From positions 1 to 42,019 of the forward strand of contig CAIXFN010000066.1 of the NCBI GenBank assembly GCA_903918755.1: DNA of 42,019 nt. Direction: 5' to 3'. A program made the translations under genes and the position numbers. The notes under the pieces were generated by a model. The model was not told the origin of the DNA, made no database searches, and saw only the letters and a list, made by a program, of their open reading frames with translations. Source of the DNA: an uncultured Pedosphaera sp. (lineage in GTDB: Bacteria; Verrucomicrobiota; Verrucomicrobiia; Limisphaerales; Pedosphaeraceae). Positions within the stretch are counted from its first letter, which is position 1, and the number at the start of each line of letters is the position of its first letter. Positions 26,301 through 33,587 of the stretch are shown piece after piece.

Positions 26301-26491
26301 GTGACCGAGGAGGTCATCACCTCGGGGCTGGCGCCGGGAAACTGGGCAGTGACCTGAATGGTCGGGAAATCCACCGGGGGCAGGGCGGAGATGGGCAGGA
26401 GGAAGTAACCCAGCATGCCCATCATGACCACCCCCGCCATCAGGAGCGAGGTGGCGATGGGGCGATGGATGAACGGCTCGGAGATATTCAC
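23360..26491 (-). CDS. mdtB: RND multidrug efflux permease, MdtB-like
   Basis: This 1043-residue permease starts MNISEPFIHRPIATSLLMAG and shares the RND plan with its downstream neighbour, including GFVVDDAIVMIENI and the paired periplasmic loops. MdtB and MdtC form a mixed trimer in enterobacteria, and two consecutive, similar but non-identical permeases behind one adaptor fit that arrangement. It begins 9 bp after the stop of the adaptor gene. The C-terminal tail is Pro/Ala-rich. Its substrates are not predictable here. Confidence 0.9.
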   Translation of the reverse strand: MNISEPFIHRPIATSLLMAGVVMMGMLGYFLLPISALPPVDFPTIQVTAQFPGASPEVMTSSVTTPLERQFGQISGLAQMTSVSAFGNANITLQFVLDRDIDAAAQDVQAAINAASGVLPKMPSPPTYNKVNPADTPIITLQITSDSLPLEKVNDLADTVLAQKLSEITGVGLVTIEGNQKPAVRVRVDPAAIANLGLSMEDIRTALLVNNINQPKGSFDGARQSYSIAANDQIFSALDYGKVVVAYKNGSPVRLSDIGQVIDNVENTRLAGWVGAKPAVILDIQRQPGANIIQTADRVKALLPRLRNSIPPSVKIAILTDRTETIRASIKDVQFTLLLTVALVVMVIFVFLRKFWATVIPSVALPLAIVGTFGVMKLIGFSLDNLSLMALTIATGFVVDDAIVMIENIVRFIELGEPPLEAAIKGARQIGFTVISLSVSLIAVFIPLLFMTGIVGRLFREFAITLSIAVAVSAVVSLTLTPMMCARFLQAEDKSKHGRFHRVTEGMFQGLLAWYEHGLKWVLRHQLFTLGVAFATLVATIWLYIIVPKGLLPQQDTGLIIGVTDAAQSISFLAMVERQRLVAEIVRQDPDVASVASFVGAGTVNATINTGKLYINLKPRDQRRASASEIIARLREATLNTEGISLLMQAVQDVQIDSRVSRTQYQYTLQDADEAELASEAPRLLAQLATLPQLTDVASDQQSGGLQLNIEVDRMAAARLNVLPQAVDDTLYDAFGQRQVSTIFTQLNQYRVILEAQPQYQLTPESLDKIYVKSTTGQMVPLNTFAKVKIGTASLAISHESQFPAVTLSFNLRPGVSLGEAVEAIQAAQKAIKLPETVVTSFSGSAAEFRASLQSEPLLILAAIVVIYIVLGVLYESYIHPITILSSLPSAGVGALLALLLCHTELSLIALIGIILLIGIVKKNAIMMIDFALEAERNEGLPPEESIYQACVLRFRPIMMTTMAALLGALPLALENGTGSELRRPLGISIVGGLLVSQFLTLYTTPVIYLYLDRLGNRVNQWRSARGLRPEQLPAPAPAATRA

Positions 26492-26500
26492 GGGATGGGC

Positions 26501-27733
26501 TTATTGCTCCTGATCCGCCGACCGGGGCTTGCCGCCCGCCGCGGGACGGACCTTGGAGCCGTTTTGCAACTTGTACTGGCCATCCACCACTACTTTGTCA
26601 CCGGCGGAGAGCCCGGCATCAATCAACGCTTCCGTGCCGGAGACTTGCGCCACCCTAATGGGAACCAGTTTGACACTCATGCTGTTCGTGTCGCCGGTGA
26701 CCACAAAAGCGTAGGAACCGTCCGGTCCGCGTTGGACCACTGTGGAAGGCACCACCAGGCCGCCTTTGCGGGTCGTCAGAAGCAGGCGGGCATTGACAAA
26801 CTGCCCTGGCCACAGCCGCAGTTTTTCGTTCGGGAAGGTGGCTTTGATCTTGATGGTTGCGGTAGTGGTATCGATCTGGTTGTCGATGACGGCCAATTTG
26901 CCTTCCGCCAGGATATTGGTGTTGTCGCCATCCACGGCCAGCACGGTGAGGGGGGTGGCGGTGGTTTGCCGCTGAATCTCGGCCAGATTCTGGGCGGGCA
27001 GGGTGAAGACCACGGAGATGGGCTTCAATTGGGTGATGACCACGAGGCCGTTCGCATCCGTGGCATGGACGATGTTTCCCTGATCCACCTGACGAATGCC
27101 CGTGCGACCGTCAATAGGGGAGGTCACGGTGGTATAGTCCAATTGCACCTGAGCACTGTCGATCGCCGCCTGGTCGGCACCGACGGTTGCCTCCAGTTGA
27201 TGCACCAGATTGAGTTGGGTGTCGTACAATTGCTGGGAGTCGATCTTGGCGGCGAGGAGCTTTTCCTCGCGTTGCAGGTCGAGCTTGGCATTGGCCAATT
27301 GGGCCTCATCCTGCAGTTTTTTGGCCTTGTTCTGCTCCAACTGCGCCTTGAATGGCGCCGGATCGATTTGGGCCAGCACCTCGCCGGCGTGCACCTCCTG
27401 TCCTTCCGTGAAGGCCACTTTTTGCAATTGGCCATCCACCCGCACATGCACGGTGACGGTATTGAAAGCTTGTACGGTGCCGATGCCGTCCAGATAGATG
27501 GGCACATCCTTTTTGACGACCGGGCCCATGATCACCGGTACCGGTGGCAAGGCGATCTTCACCCCTGCCGCTTGTTTGGCGGTCGCGCTTTTGTTACGGA
27601 GGTAAAACCACACGGCACCACCCAGGATGGCCAGCAATACCAAGCCAAGGATCGCCTGGCTGAGCGCCGAGGCTCGGGGGCCGGAGGCCGGGACTCCGCC
27701 GGGCCGCTTCATTTCAAGATTGTCTCGCTGCAT
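26501..27733 (-). CDS. mdtA: RND efflux periplasmic adaptor, MdtA-like
   Basis: With ATG 27733 the protein has 410 aa. The frame can also start at a TTG (27751) or a later ATG (27712). A membrane helix (AILGLVLLAILGGAVWFYL) anchors it. Then come the beta-barrel and lipoyl parts (PVVKKDVPIYLDGIGTV, RVDGQLQKVAF.EGQEV), a coiled-coil hairpin (NKAKKLQDEAQLANAKLDLQ), the second lipoyl half (TSPIDGRTGIRQVDQGNIV) and a beta-barrel with LRLWPGQFVNARL. It would bridge the MdtBC permeases to an outer-membrane channel. First gene of the operon, divergent from the FAH-family gene. Confidence 0.9.
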   Translation of the reverse strand: MQRDNLEMKRPGGVPASGPRASALSQAILGLVLLAILGGAVWFYLRNKSATAKQAAGVKIALPPVPVIMGPVVKKDVPIYLDGIGTVQAFNTVTVHVRVDGQLQKVAFTEGQEVHAGEVLAQIDPAPFKAQLEQNKAKKLQDEAQLANAKLDLQREEKLLAAKIDSQQLYDTQLNLVHQLEATVGADQAAIDSAQVQLDYTTVTSPIDGRTGIRQVDQGNIVHATDANGLVVITQLKPISVVFTLPAQNLAEIQRQTTATPLTVLAVDGDNTNILAEGKLAVIDNQIDTTTATIKIKATFPNEKLRLWPGQFVNARLLLTTRKGGLVVPSTVVQRGPDGSYAFVVTGDTNSMSVKLVPIRVAQVSGTEALIDAGLSAGDKVVVDGQYKLQNGSKVRPAAGGKPRSADQEQ

Positions 27734-28027
27734 AATTCCGCATACTGGCAACCGTTGGCTGCGCTATCATTGGAGATACCGGCCAACGAAAATGGTTACA
27801 GACTTTGCGCATTATTCTCCCGGTCAATGTTTCGCGCCGGCAGTGGATAATTCATTGGCAGTATTGGCTACCGACGAACTCAGCGCGAGCATTTTGTCGG
27901 GCTCGAGTCGGCGCGGGCGGAGGGGTGCCGCTCCCATTTCCCCACCGCCCGGGCGGCCGGCACGGATTTCGGGGAGCAGATTCGGCTTGCGAGCGTTCCC
28001 GGGTTTTGGCATGGTTAGGTTCAATTT
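27734..28027. promoter_or_regulatory. Divergent promoter region, mdtA and FAH-family gene
   Basis: About 294 bp separate the two divergent starts. The region is GC-rich in its right half with several small inverted repeats, but I can assign no specific promoter or operator. Confidence 0.35.
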
Positions 28028-28783
28028 ATGGCAGCCATTGGCCGATTTCAGAAAGGCGAAGACATTTTCCATGCCAAGATCGTGGATGGTGAATTGTTCC
28101 GCTTGCATGGGGACGTCTTTGGTTCCCCGACTTTTGACAAGAAGCCGACGCCTTTCAAGGGCCTGCGCACGTTGACCCCGGTGGCGCCTTCGAAGGTGAT
28201 CGCGGTGGGGCTGAATTATGCGGACCATGCCCGGGAAAGCGGAAAACCGCTGCCCAAGGAGCCGTTAATCTGGTTCAAAGCACCCACCTCATTGATCCCG
28301 GATGGCGCCAAAATTGAAATCCCCTTTCCGGATCATCGGACCGACTTCGAAGCGGAGTTGACCATTGTCATTGGCCGCCGGGCGCGGAATGTGACACCGG
28401 CCGCGGCCGCCCGTTACATCTTTGGCTACACGGCGGCGCAAGATATCAGCGACCGCACGATTCAGAATGCCGAAAGCCAATGGGCGCGGGCGAAGTCCTT
28501 CGACACGTTCACCCCGCTGGGGCCGTACGTGGAGACGAAGATTGACCCGCATAATCTTTCGATCCAGCTCTTCCAAAACGGGCAATTGCGGCAGAACTCC
28601 AACACCAACCAGTTGATTTTCAACTGCCATCAGTTGGTCAGCTTTATATCCACGAACCTGACGCTGCTCCCGGGAGATATCATTCTCACCGGCACGCCGA
28701 GCGGGGTGGGGCCGATTGTTTCCGGTGACCGCATGGAAGTCCGGATTCAGGGCCTGGCGCCGTTGGTCAACGCAGTGAAGTGA
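28028..28783 (+). CDS. Fumarylacetoacetate hydrolase family protein
   Basis: This 251-aa protein has the single-domain FAH fold. VIAVGLNYADHARE and DFEAELTIVIGR supply the acidic metal ligands, followed by GYTAAQDISDRTIQ, KSFDTFTPLGP and DIILTGTPSGVGP. The family hydrolyses or decarboxylates beta-diketo acids such as acylpyruvates and 2-oxo-hept-ene dioates, using Mg2+/Mn2+. An acylpyruvase/oxaloacetate decarboxylase-type role or a homoprotocatechuate-type isomerase role are both possible. No catabolic neighbours narrow it down. It precedes proS in the same direction. Confidence 0.88.
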   Translation: MAAIGRFQKGEDIFHAKIVDGELFRLHGDVFGSPTFDKKPTPFKGLRTLTPVAPSKVIAVGLNYADHARESGKPLPKEPLIWFKAPTSLIPDGAKIEIPFPDHRTDFEAELTIVIGRRARNVTPAAAARYIFGYTAAQDISDRTIQNAESQWARAKSFDTFTPLGPYVETKIDPHNLSIQLFQNGQLRQNSNTNQLIFNCHQLVSFISTNLTLLPGDIILTGTPSGVGPIVSGDRMEVRIQGLAPLVNAVK

Positions 28784-28808
28784 CTTGCTGCCGCTGGCGG
28801 GGCGTGCG

Positions 28809-28828
28809 GGCCGGTTATTTTACCGGCG
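28809..28828 (+). terminator. Weak hairpin after FAH-family gene
   Basis: GCCGGT-TATTTT-ACCGGC at 28810-28827 can form a 6-bp stem, 26 bp after the FAH-family stop. The following sequence is pyrimidine-rich rather than a T-run, so termination is uncertain. Confidence 0.35.
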
Positions 28829-28880
28829 GCGGCCTCCTTCTATTCTCGACATTTAACCTCTCAAATTCCACATTGCCATC

Positions 28881-30599
28881 ATGCTCTGGACCCATACGTT
28901 CATTCCGACCTTGAAAGAAACGCCGGCGGAAGCCGAAATCGCGTCGCATAAATTGCTGCTGCGCGCCGGCCTCATTCGCAAACTCACCGGCGGCCTCTAC
29001 ACCTTTTTGCCGCTCGGAGTCCGCGCCTTGCGCAAGGTCGAGAAAATCGTCCGCGAGGAAATGAACCGGGCGGGGGCCCTGGAGGTTTTGATGCCGGCTT
29101 TGCAACCGCCGGAAATCTGGGAAAAAAGCGGCCGACTGGTGACCGCCAGCGACGTCCTTTTCAAACTCCGCGATCGCGCCAAAAAGGAATGGCTGCTGGG
29201 CCCCACGCACGAGGAAGTGATCACCACCCTGGTCGCCGGCGAGATCAATTCTTACCGGCAATTGCCGCGCAATTTTTACCAGATCCAGACCAAATTCCGG
29301 GATGAAATCCGGCCGCGCTTCGGCTTGATGCGCGCCAAGGAATTCATCATGAAGGACGCGTACAGCTTTGATGCCACCGATGAACTGGCCCAGGTCAGTT
29401 ACCAGAAAATGTACGACGCCTACACCCGGATTTTCGCGCGCTGTGGTCTCAAGGCCCTGCCCGTGGAAGCGGATACCGGGGTGATGGGCGGCAAATTCTC
29501 CCATGAATTCATGGTCCCGGCGGAGACCGGCGAGAACGAGGTCGTTTATTGCGATGGCTGCCGTTACGCCGCCAATTTGGAAAAAGCCGTGAGCGCGGGT
29601 CCCGCAGTGGCCACCTCGACGGCGCCGGCTACGGCCGAACTGGAGAAGTTCCCCACTCCAGGGGTCGTCACCATCGATGCCCTGGCGGCGGCACCCTACC
29701 TGGTTCCCGCCGAGCGCCAGATCAAGACGCTGGTTTACCTGGCGGACAGCAAACTGGTCCTGATTCTTTTGCGCGGTGACGATCAATTGAACGAGGCCAA
29801 GTTGGTGGCCACGCTCGGGACCCCGCACGTGCGCCCGGCCTCGGCCGAGGAAATTTTTGGCGCGCTTTCCGCCCATCCCGGCAGCCTGGGGGCAGTCGGT
29901 GTCACCACCTTGCCGGTCTATGCCGATACGGTGCTTACCAACGCCACCGAGATGACGACTGGCGCCAATGAAGACGGTTTCCATTTCCGGAATGTTTCGG
30001 CCGCGCGCGACCTCAAGGTGACCCATTGGGCGGATTTTCGTTCCGTCAAAGTCGGGGAAGCCTGCGCGAAGTGCGGTCAACCGCTCAAGATCCAGCGCGC
30101 CATTGAAGTGGGCCATGTGTTCAAGCTGGGCACCAAGTACAGCGAGAAGCTCAGCGCCTATTTCCTCGATGAGAACGGGAAGCAGCAACCGGCGGTCATG
30201 GGTTGCTACGGCATCGGGGTCACGCGCACCATGCAGGCGGTCATTGAGCAATCGCATGACAAGGACGGCGTCATCTGGCCCATCAGCGTCGCTCCCTACA
30301 CGGTGTGTCTCACGCCTTTGAGTGTCACGCCCGGCGGACCCGTCATGGCGCTGGCCGAAAAACTTCATGCTGAATTGGAAGCCGCCGGAGTGGATGTCAT
30401 CCTGGACGACCGCGATGAGCGTCCCGGGGTCAAATTCAAGGATTCCGAACTGGTCGGTTTTCCAATCCGGGTGGGCATCGGCGAGAAATCACTGGCCAAA
30501 GGCGAGGTGGAATTGAAGACCCGGGGTGGTCAATTGGTGCCCGTGCCGGTCGGCGAAATTGTTGCGCGCGTCATGGGTTTGATCGCCGCGGCCCAATGA
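28881..30599 (+). CDS. proS: Prolyl-tRNA synthetase
   Basis: This 572-residue protein has the bacterial class II ProRS layout. Motif 1 is PLGVRALRKVEKIVREEM. Motif 2 is FRDEIRPRFGLMRAKEF. An insertion/editing domain covers about residues 225-395. Motif 3 is GCYGIGVTRTMQAVIEQ, and a C-terminal anticodon-binding domain contains DVILDDRDERPGVKFKD. Length matches the E. coli-type enzyme. It charges tRNA-Pro and can remove mischarged alanine through the insertion domain. Confidence 0.97.
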   Translation: MLWTHTFIPTLKETPAEAEIASHKLLLRAGLIRKLTGGLYTFLPLGVRALRKVEKIVREEMNRAGALEVLMPALQPPEIWEKSGRLVTASDVLFKLRDRAKKEWLLGPTHEEVITTLVAGEINSYRQLPRNFYQIQTKFRDEIRPRFGLMRAKEFIMKDAYSFDATDELAQVSYQKMYDAYTRIFARCGLKALPVEADTGVMGGKFSHEFMVPAETGENEVVYCDGCRYAANLEKAVSAGPAVATSTAPATAELEKFPTPGVVTIDALAAAPYLVPAERQIKTLVYLADSKLVLILLRGDDQLNEAKLVATLGTPHVRPASAEEIFGALSAHPGSLGAVGVTTLPVYADTVLTNATEMTTGANEDGFHFRNVSAARDLKVTHWADFRSVKVGEACAKCGQPLKIQRAIEVGHVFKLGTKYSEKLSAYFLDENGKQQPAVMGCYGIGVTRTMQAVIEQSHDKDGVIWPISVAPYTVCLTPLSVTPGGPVMALAEKLHAELEAAGVDVILDDRDERPGVKFKDSELVGFPIRVGIGEKSLAKGEVELKTRGGQLVPVPVGEIVARVMGLIAAAQ

Positions 30600-30685
30600 A
30601 CCACCGCTGGCGGGAGATGGTCCGTGCCGGGCTGGGTGCCCGGTGAACCAGCGATCCTTCCGGGTGGCAATTTTGGCTGACCTAT

Positions 30686-31207
30686 ATGAACATTCGTAAC
30701 TTGTCGGCGTTGCTCACTCTGGGGGCGATGTTGAGTTTTTCCGCGGCGGCGCAAACCACGAACCTGGCGCCCAAACCGCCAGGAGCGGCGGTGGGCACCA
30801 ATTCCGGGCGGGCGTCCGCCCCGGTCGCGCCCTCGCAACGCGAGTTGGCCTCCACCAACGCGGTCTTTGCCGCGGTGGAACCTACCGCGGCGGCGCTCAA
30901 GACCGCTTTGGATGCGCATGACCTGGCCGGCGGTCTCAAGCAGGTGGACCGCGCTGGTGGCTTCAAAGGCAAGGTTTCCGCGGTATTTGAACCGCGCGGT
31001 GGCGCCATGGCGATTCTGAATTTTGACCCGGAATATCGCACGGCGATGACCGCGGTCGTGAAGAAGGATGATTTTGGCAAATTCCCGGACCTTAAAAAAC
31101 TGATCGGCAAGGAAGTCCTGGTGACCGGAAAGTTTATCAATTACCAAGGGCGGGCGGAATTGATCCTCACGAACCTCGCCCAAGTAGAGGTGATCGGGGT
31201 CAAGTAG
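30686..31207 (+). CDS. Secreted OB-fold-like protein, hypothetical
   Basis: A 173-residue product with a clear signal peptide (MNIRNLSALLTLGAMLSFSA, cleavage after AAAQ) and a low-complexity Pro/Gly/Ala linker. A C-terminal part reads GGFKGKVSAVFE, LIGKEVLVTGKFI and YQGRAELILTNLAQVEVI, a strand pattern of small OB-fold domains. Such domains occur in periplasmic ligand-binding proteins. No ligand or catalytic residue can be named. It follows proS by 86 bp but is unlikely to share its role. Confidence 0.65.
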   Translation: MNIRNLSALLTLGAMLSFSAAAQTTNLAPKPPGAAVGTNSGRASAPVAPSQRELASTNAVFAAVEPTAAALKTALDAHDLAGGLKQVDRAGGFKGKVSAVFEPRGGAMAILNFDPEYRTAMTAVVKKDDFGKFPDLKKLIGKEVLVTGKFINYQGRAELILTNLAQVEVIGVK

Positions 31208-31209
31208 GC

Positions 31210-32724
31210 TTAGGGTGCCGGGGGGTGAGTCTTCCGCCGGCGGAAGAACCAATATAGCGGCGTTCCGATCAGGACCAGCGCGGTGCCGAAGGCGGAGTTA
31301 ATCAAGGCCGGTTTTCCCGCTGCGACGGCCTCGCGGTAGCCGATGACGTCGTTGTAAACCGTGAAGACCAGGTACACGGAGGCAAAGGCGATAAACATCA
31401 GCGGGACGTACGGGTAACCCGGTACGCGGTAGGGGCGGTGCGTGTCCGGTTCCTTGCGACGCAGCACGAAGATGCCGGCGGCGCCCGCGGCATAAAATCC
31501 CCAACTAACGAAGATCAGGGTGTCCGTGAGCATGTCAAAGGTGCCGGTGAAGAGCAGGAGGGCGCTCCAGATTCCCTGCACCACCAGGGCCGCCGCCGGG
31601 GTGTGGAAACGAGGATGCACGCGGCCCAGAAACCGGGGAAAGACTTCCTCCCGCGCCATCGCGAAATAGACCCGCGCGCTGGCCAGGATGATGGCGTTGG
31701 CGGTGCCAAAAGTGGAGATCATCACTGCCACCGCGATCCAGCGTCCGCCTCCCGCAAAGCATTTTTCCGCCACGTCCGCCGCCACGAGTTTGGAGCGCGC
31801 CATGACGTCCACTGGCAGGACGTAGGCATACGCCAGGTTCATCAATAAATAAATGCCCATGACGCTGAACATGCCGATGACCAGGGAGCGGGGGATGTTG
31901 CGTTGGGGATCCTTCACCTCGCCGGCGATGTAGGGAATTTTGTTCCAGCCGTCGTAGGCCCAAAAGGCACCCTGCATGGCGGCGATGATAGCGGCGAACA
32001 AGGCGAAGCCGGTCGGGTGGATGACGGTGCTGGGCGCCGCGAGATTGCCCCATTGCCCGCCCGTGGGGAGCAGGAAGGCCCCGAGGACGAGCAAGCCCAT
32101 TGCCGCCACCTTGGCGATGGTGAAGACATTTTGCACCGCCCCGCCGAAACGCACTCCGAGGTAGTTCACCGCGGTCAATCCCACAATTAACAATGCCGCC
32201 AAACCCTTGGTGCCGATTTCCTCCAGCGGTTTGATGTCGCCGATAAACGGAACGTGGAAGGCGAAGGCGGCCACCGCCGGGGCGAAGCCCGGGGAATGGT
32301 AAAACTGCCCGGCGTATTCCGCGAAAACATACGCCACCGCTGAGATGGATCCGGTCTGAATCACGGCAAAAACGGCCCAACCATAGAGATACGCGAAGAA
32401 CGGTCCGAACATGCGCTGGAAGAAGACGTATTGGCCGCCCGTTTCGGGAATCATGCCGGCAATCTCGGCATTGGTCAGGGCGCCGAACAGGGTCAGGGTT
32501 CCCGCGAGGAACCAGACGAGCATGAGCCAGCCCGGCGAGCCGACCGCGGCCGCCATTACGCCGGCTTTGCGGAAAATACCGGATCCGATCACGCCGCCGA
32601 TGACGAGCATCACGCTGGAGAAAAGGCCGAGCGTGGGGATAAGCCGGGGTTGCGCCTTCTGGTTGGGGACCGGGCGTTCCGACTGGCGTGCAGGATGGGG
32701 GGCGGCGTCCGCGATGGGCGGCAT
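31210..32724 (-). CDS. APC-family amino acid permease (LAT-like)
   Basis: From ATG 32724 the protein has 504 residues. An earlier in-frame start at 32808 would overlap the divergent ThuA-like gene. About twelve helices are seen. The first contains the substrate-binding GGVIGSGIFRKAG, helix 6 has FWAYDGWNKIPYIAGEVKDPQRNIPRS, and later blocks include NAIILASARVYFAMAREEVFP and RRKEPDTHRPYRVPGYP. This fits L-type/SLC7-like amino acid transporters or exchangers. It converges with the OB-fold gene (2 bp between stops). Confidence 0.9.
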   Translation of the reverse strand: MPPIADAAPHPARQSERPVPNQKAQPRLIPTLGLFSSVMLVIGGVIGSGIFRKAGVMAAAVGSPGWLMLVWFLAGTLTLFGALTNAEIAGMIPETGGQYVFFQRMFGPFFAYLYGWAVFAVIQTGSISAVAYVFAEYAGQFYHSPGFAPAVAAFAFHVPFIGDIKPLEEIGTKGLAALLIVGLTAVNYLGVRFGGAVQNVFTIAKVAAMGLLVLGAFLLPTGGQWGNLAAPSTVIHPTGFALFAAIIAAMQGAFWAYDGWNKIPYIAGEVKDPQRNIPRSLVIGMFSVMGIYLLMNLAYAYVLPVDVMARSKLVAADVAEKCFAGGGRWIAVAVMISTFGTANAIILASARVYFAMAREEVFPRFLGRVHPRFHTPAAALVVQGIWSALLLFTGTFDMLTDTLIFVSWGFYAAGAAGIFVLRRKEPDTHRPYRVPGYPYVPLMFIAFASVYLVFTVYNDVIGYREAVAAGKPALINSAFGTALVLIGTPLYWFFRRRKTHPPAP

Positions 32725-32806
32725 CTTAGCGGTGCCCTGTCGGAGTGACAAGCGTGGCGTTGGTTTTGCGCTCGCGATGCAGACGCCGGAGTGGTAGGAA
32801 TCCTGC

Positions 32807-33580
32807 ATGATGCGCACCTCCATGTTTTGGATCGAAAGCCGGCTTTGCTGGCTTTGGTCCGTGGTCCTGGTGGGGCTGCTGGCGAGTGGAGGGCGGGCCG
32901 ATGCGGCTCTCGAGGTGCCGCCCATGCGGGTGCTCTGGCTGACTGACCGTGGTTTTCATGATTACACGCCGCTCGCGCCGGGGCTGGCAGCCCGCCTGGG
33001 CGAAATGACCGGGGCCAATGTCGTGATCAACACCAACCGCGCGGTGATGACGAATAGCCAATTCGCGGAGGGTTATGATGTGGTGGTGTATGACCTCTGT
33101 TTTGATGACACGGATGCGCCGGCTTTGAAGAATGCGCTCGGATTGATCCGGGCCGGAAAACCCGCCGTGTTGCTGCATTGTTCCGTTCATGCGTTGCGCC
33201 GGTTCGATCATACTCCGGAGGAATGCTGCGGCGCGCCGCCGGGAGAGCCGATTCACTACCCGGCCCTCGCGGTGGAGCGGACGGGGGAAGCGAGCCCCAT
33301 CCTCCGCGGATTCCCGAAACAATGGACCACCCCCGGCGGCGAAATGGACCGGCGGATTGAGATCGTGGCCGGGGCGCACGCCTTGCTGATCGCGCCGCAT
33401 CCGCGGGATGGCAATCTTCAAGTCGTTTGCTGGTCACAAGACTATGGCCGGGGGCGCATTTTTGGCCTTTCGCTGGGGCATGATCCGGTGACCGTTGCCG
33501 CGCCCGAGTTTCGGCGGTTGCTGGCCAACGGGCTGCTCTGGGCTACCAGGCGGTTGGCGGACGAGACCAACAGCCGCTGA
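32807..33580 (+). CDS. Secreted ThuA-like domain protein
   Basis: The start at 32807 is supported by AGGA six bases upstream. The 257-aa product begins with a signal peptide (WSVVLVGLLASGGRADA). The rest is a class I glutamine-amidotransferase-like ThuA domain: MRVLWLTDRGFHDYTP, YDVVVYDLCFD, GKPAVLLHCSVHALR, a Pro-rich loop, and GRGRIFGLSLGHDP. ThuA-like proteins are abundant in Verrucomicrobia and Planctomycetes and are often near sugar metabolism. Their catalytic role is unsettled, and no sugar genes are adjacent here. Confidence 0.88.
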   Translation: MMRTSMFWIESRLCWLWSVVLVGLLASGGRADAALEVPPMRVLWLTDRGFHDYTPLAPGLAARLGEMTGANVVINTNRAVMTNSQFAEGYDVVVYDLCFDDTDAPALKNALGLIRAGKPAVLLHCSVHALRRFDHTPEECCGAPPGEPIHYPALAVERTGEASPILRGFPKQWTTPGGEMDRRIEIVAGAHALLIAPHPRDGNLQVVCWSQDYGRGRIFGLSLGHDPVTVAAPEFRRLLANGLLWATRRLADETNSR

Positions 33581-33587
33581 AGGCTGG

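Noticed and set aside
25820-27850. Plus-strand 676-codon frame opposite mdtA/mdtB
   Set aside because: His/Gly/Asp-rich shadow of well-conserved efflux genes, with no motif of its own.
28815-30368. Minus-strand 517-codon frame opposite proS
   Set aside because: The plus strand encodes all prolyl-tRNA synthetase motifs, and this frame is a compositional shadow.
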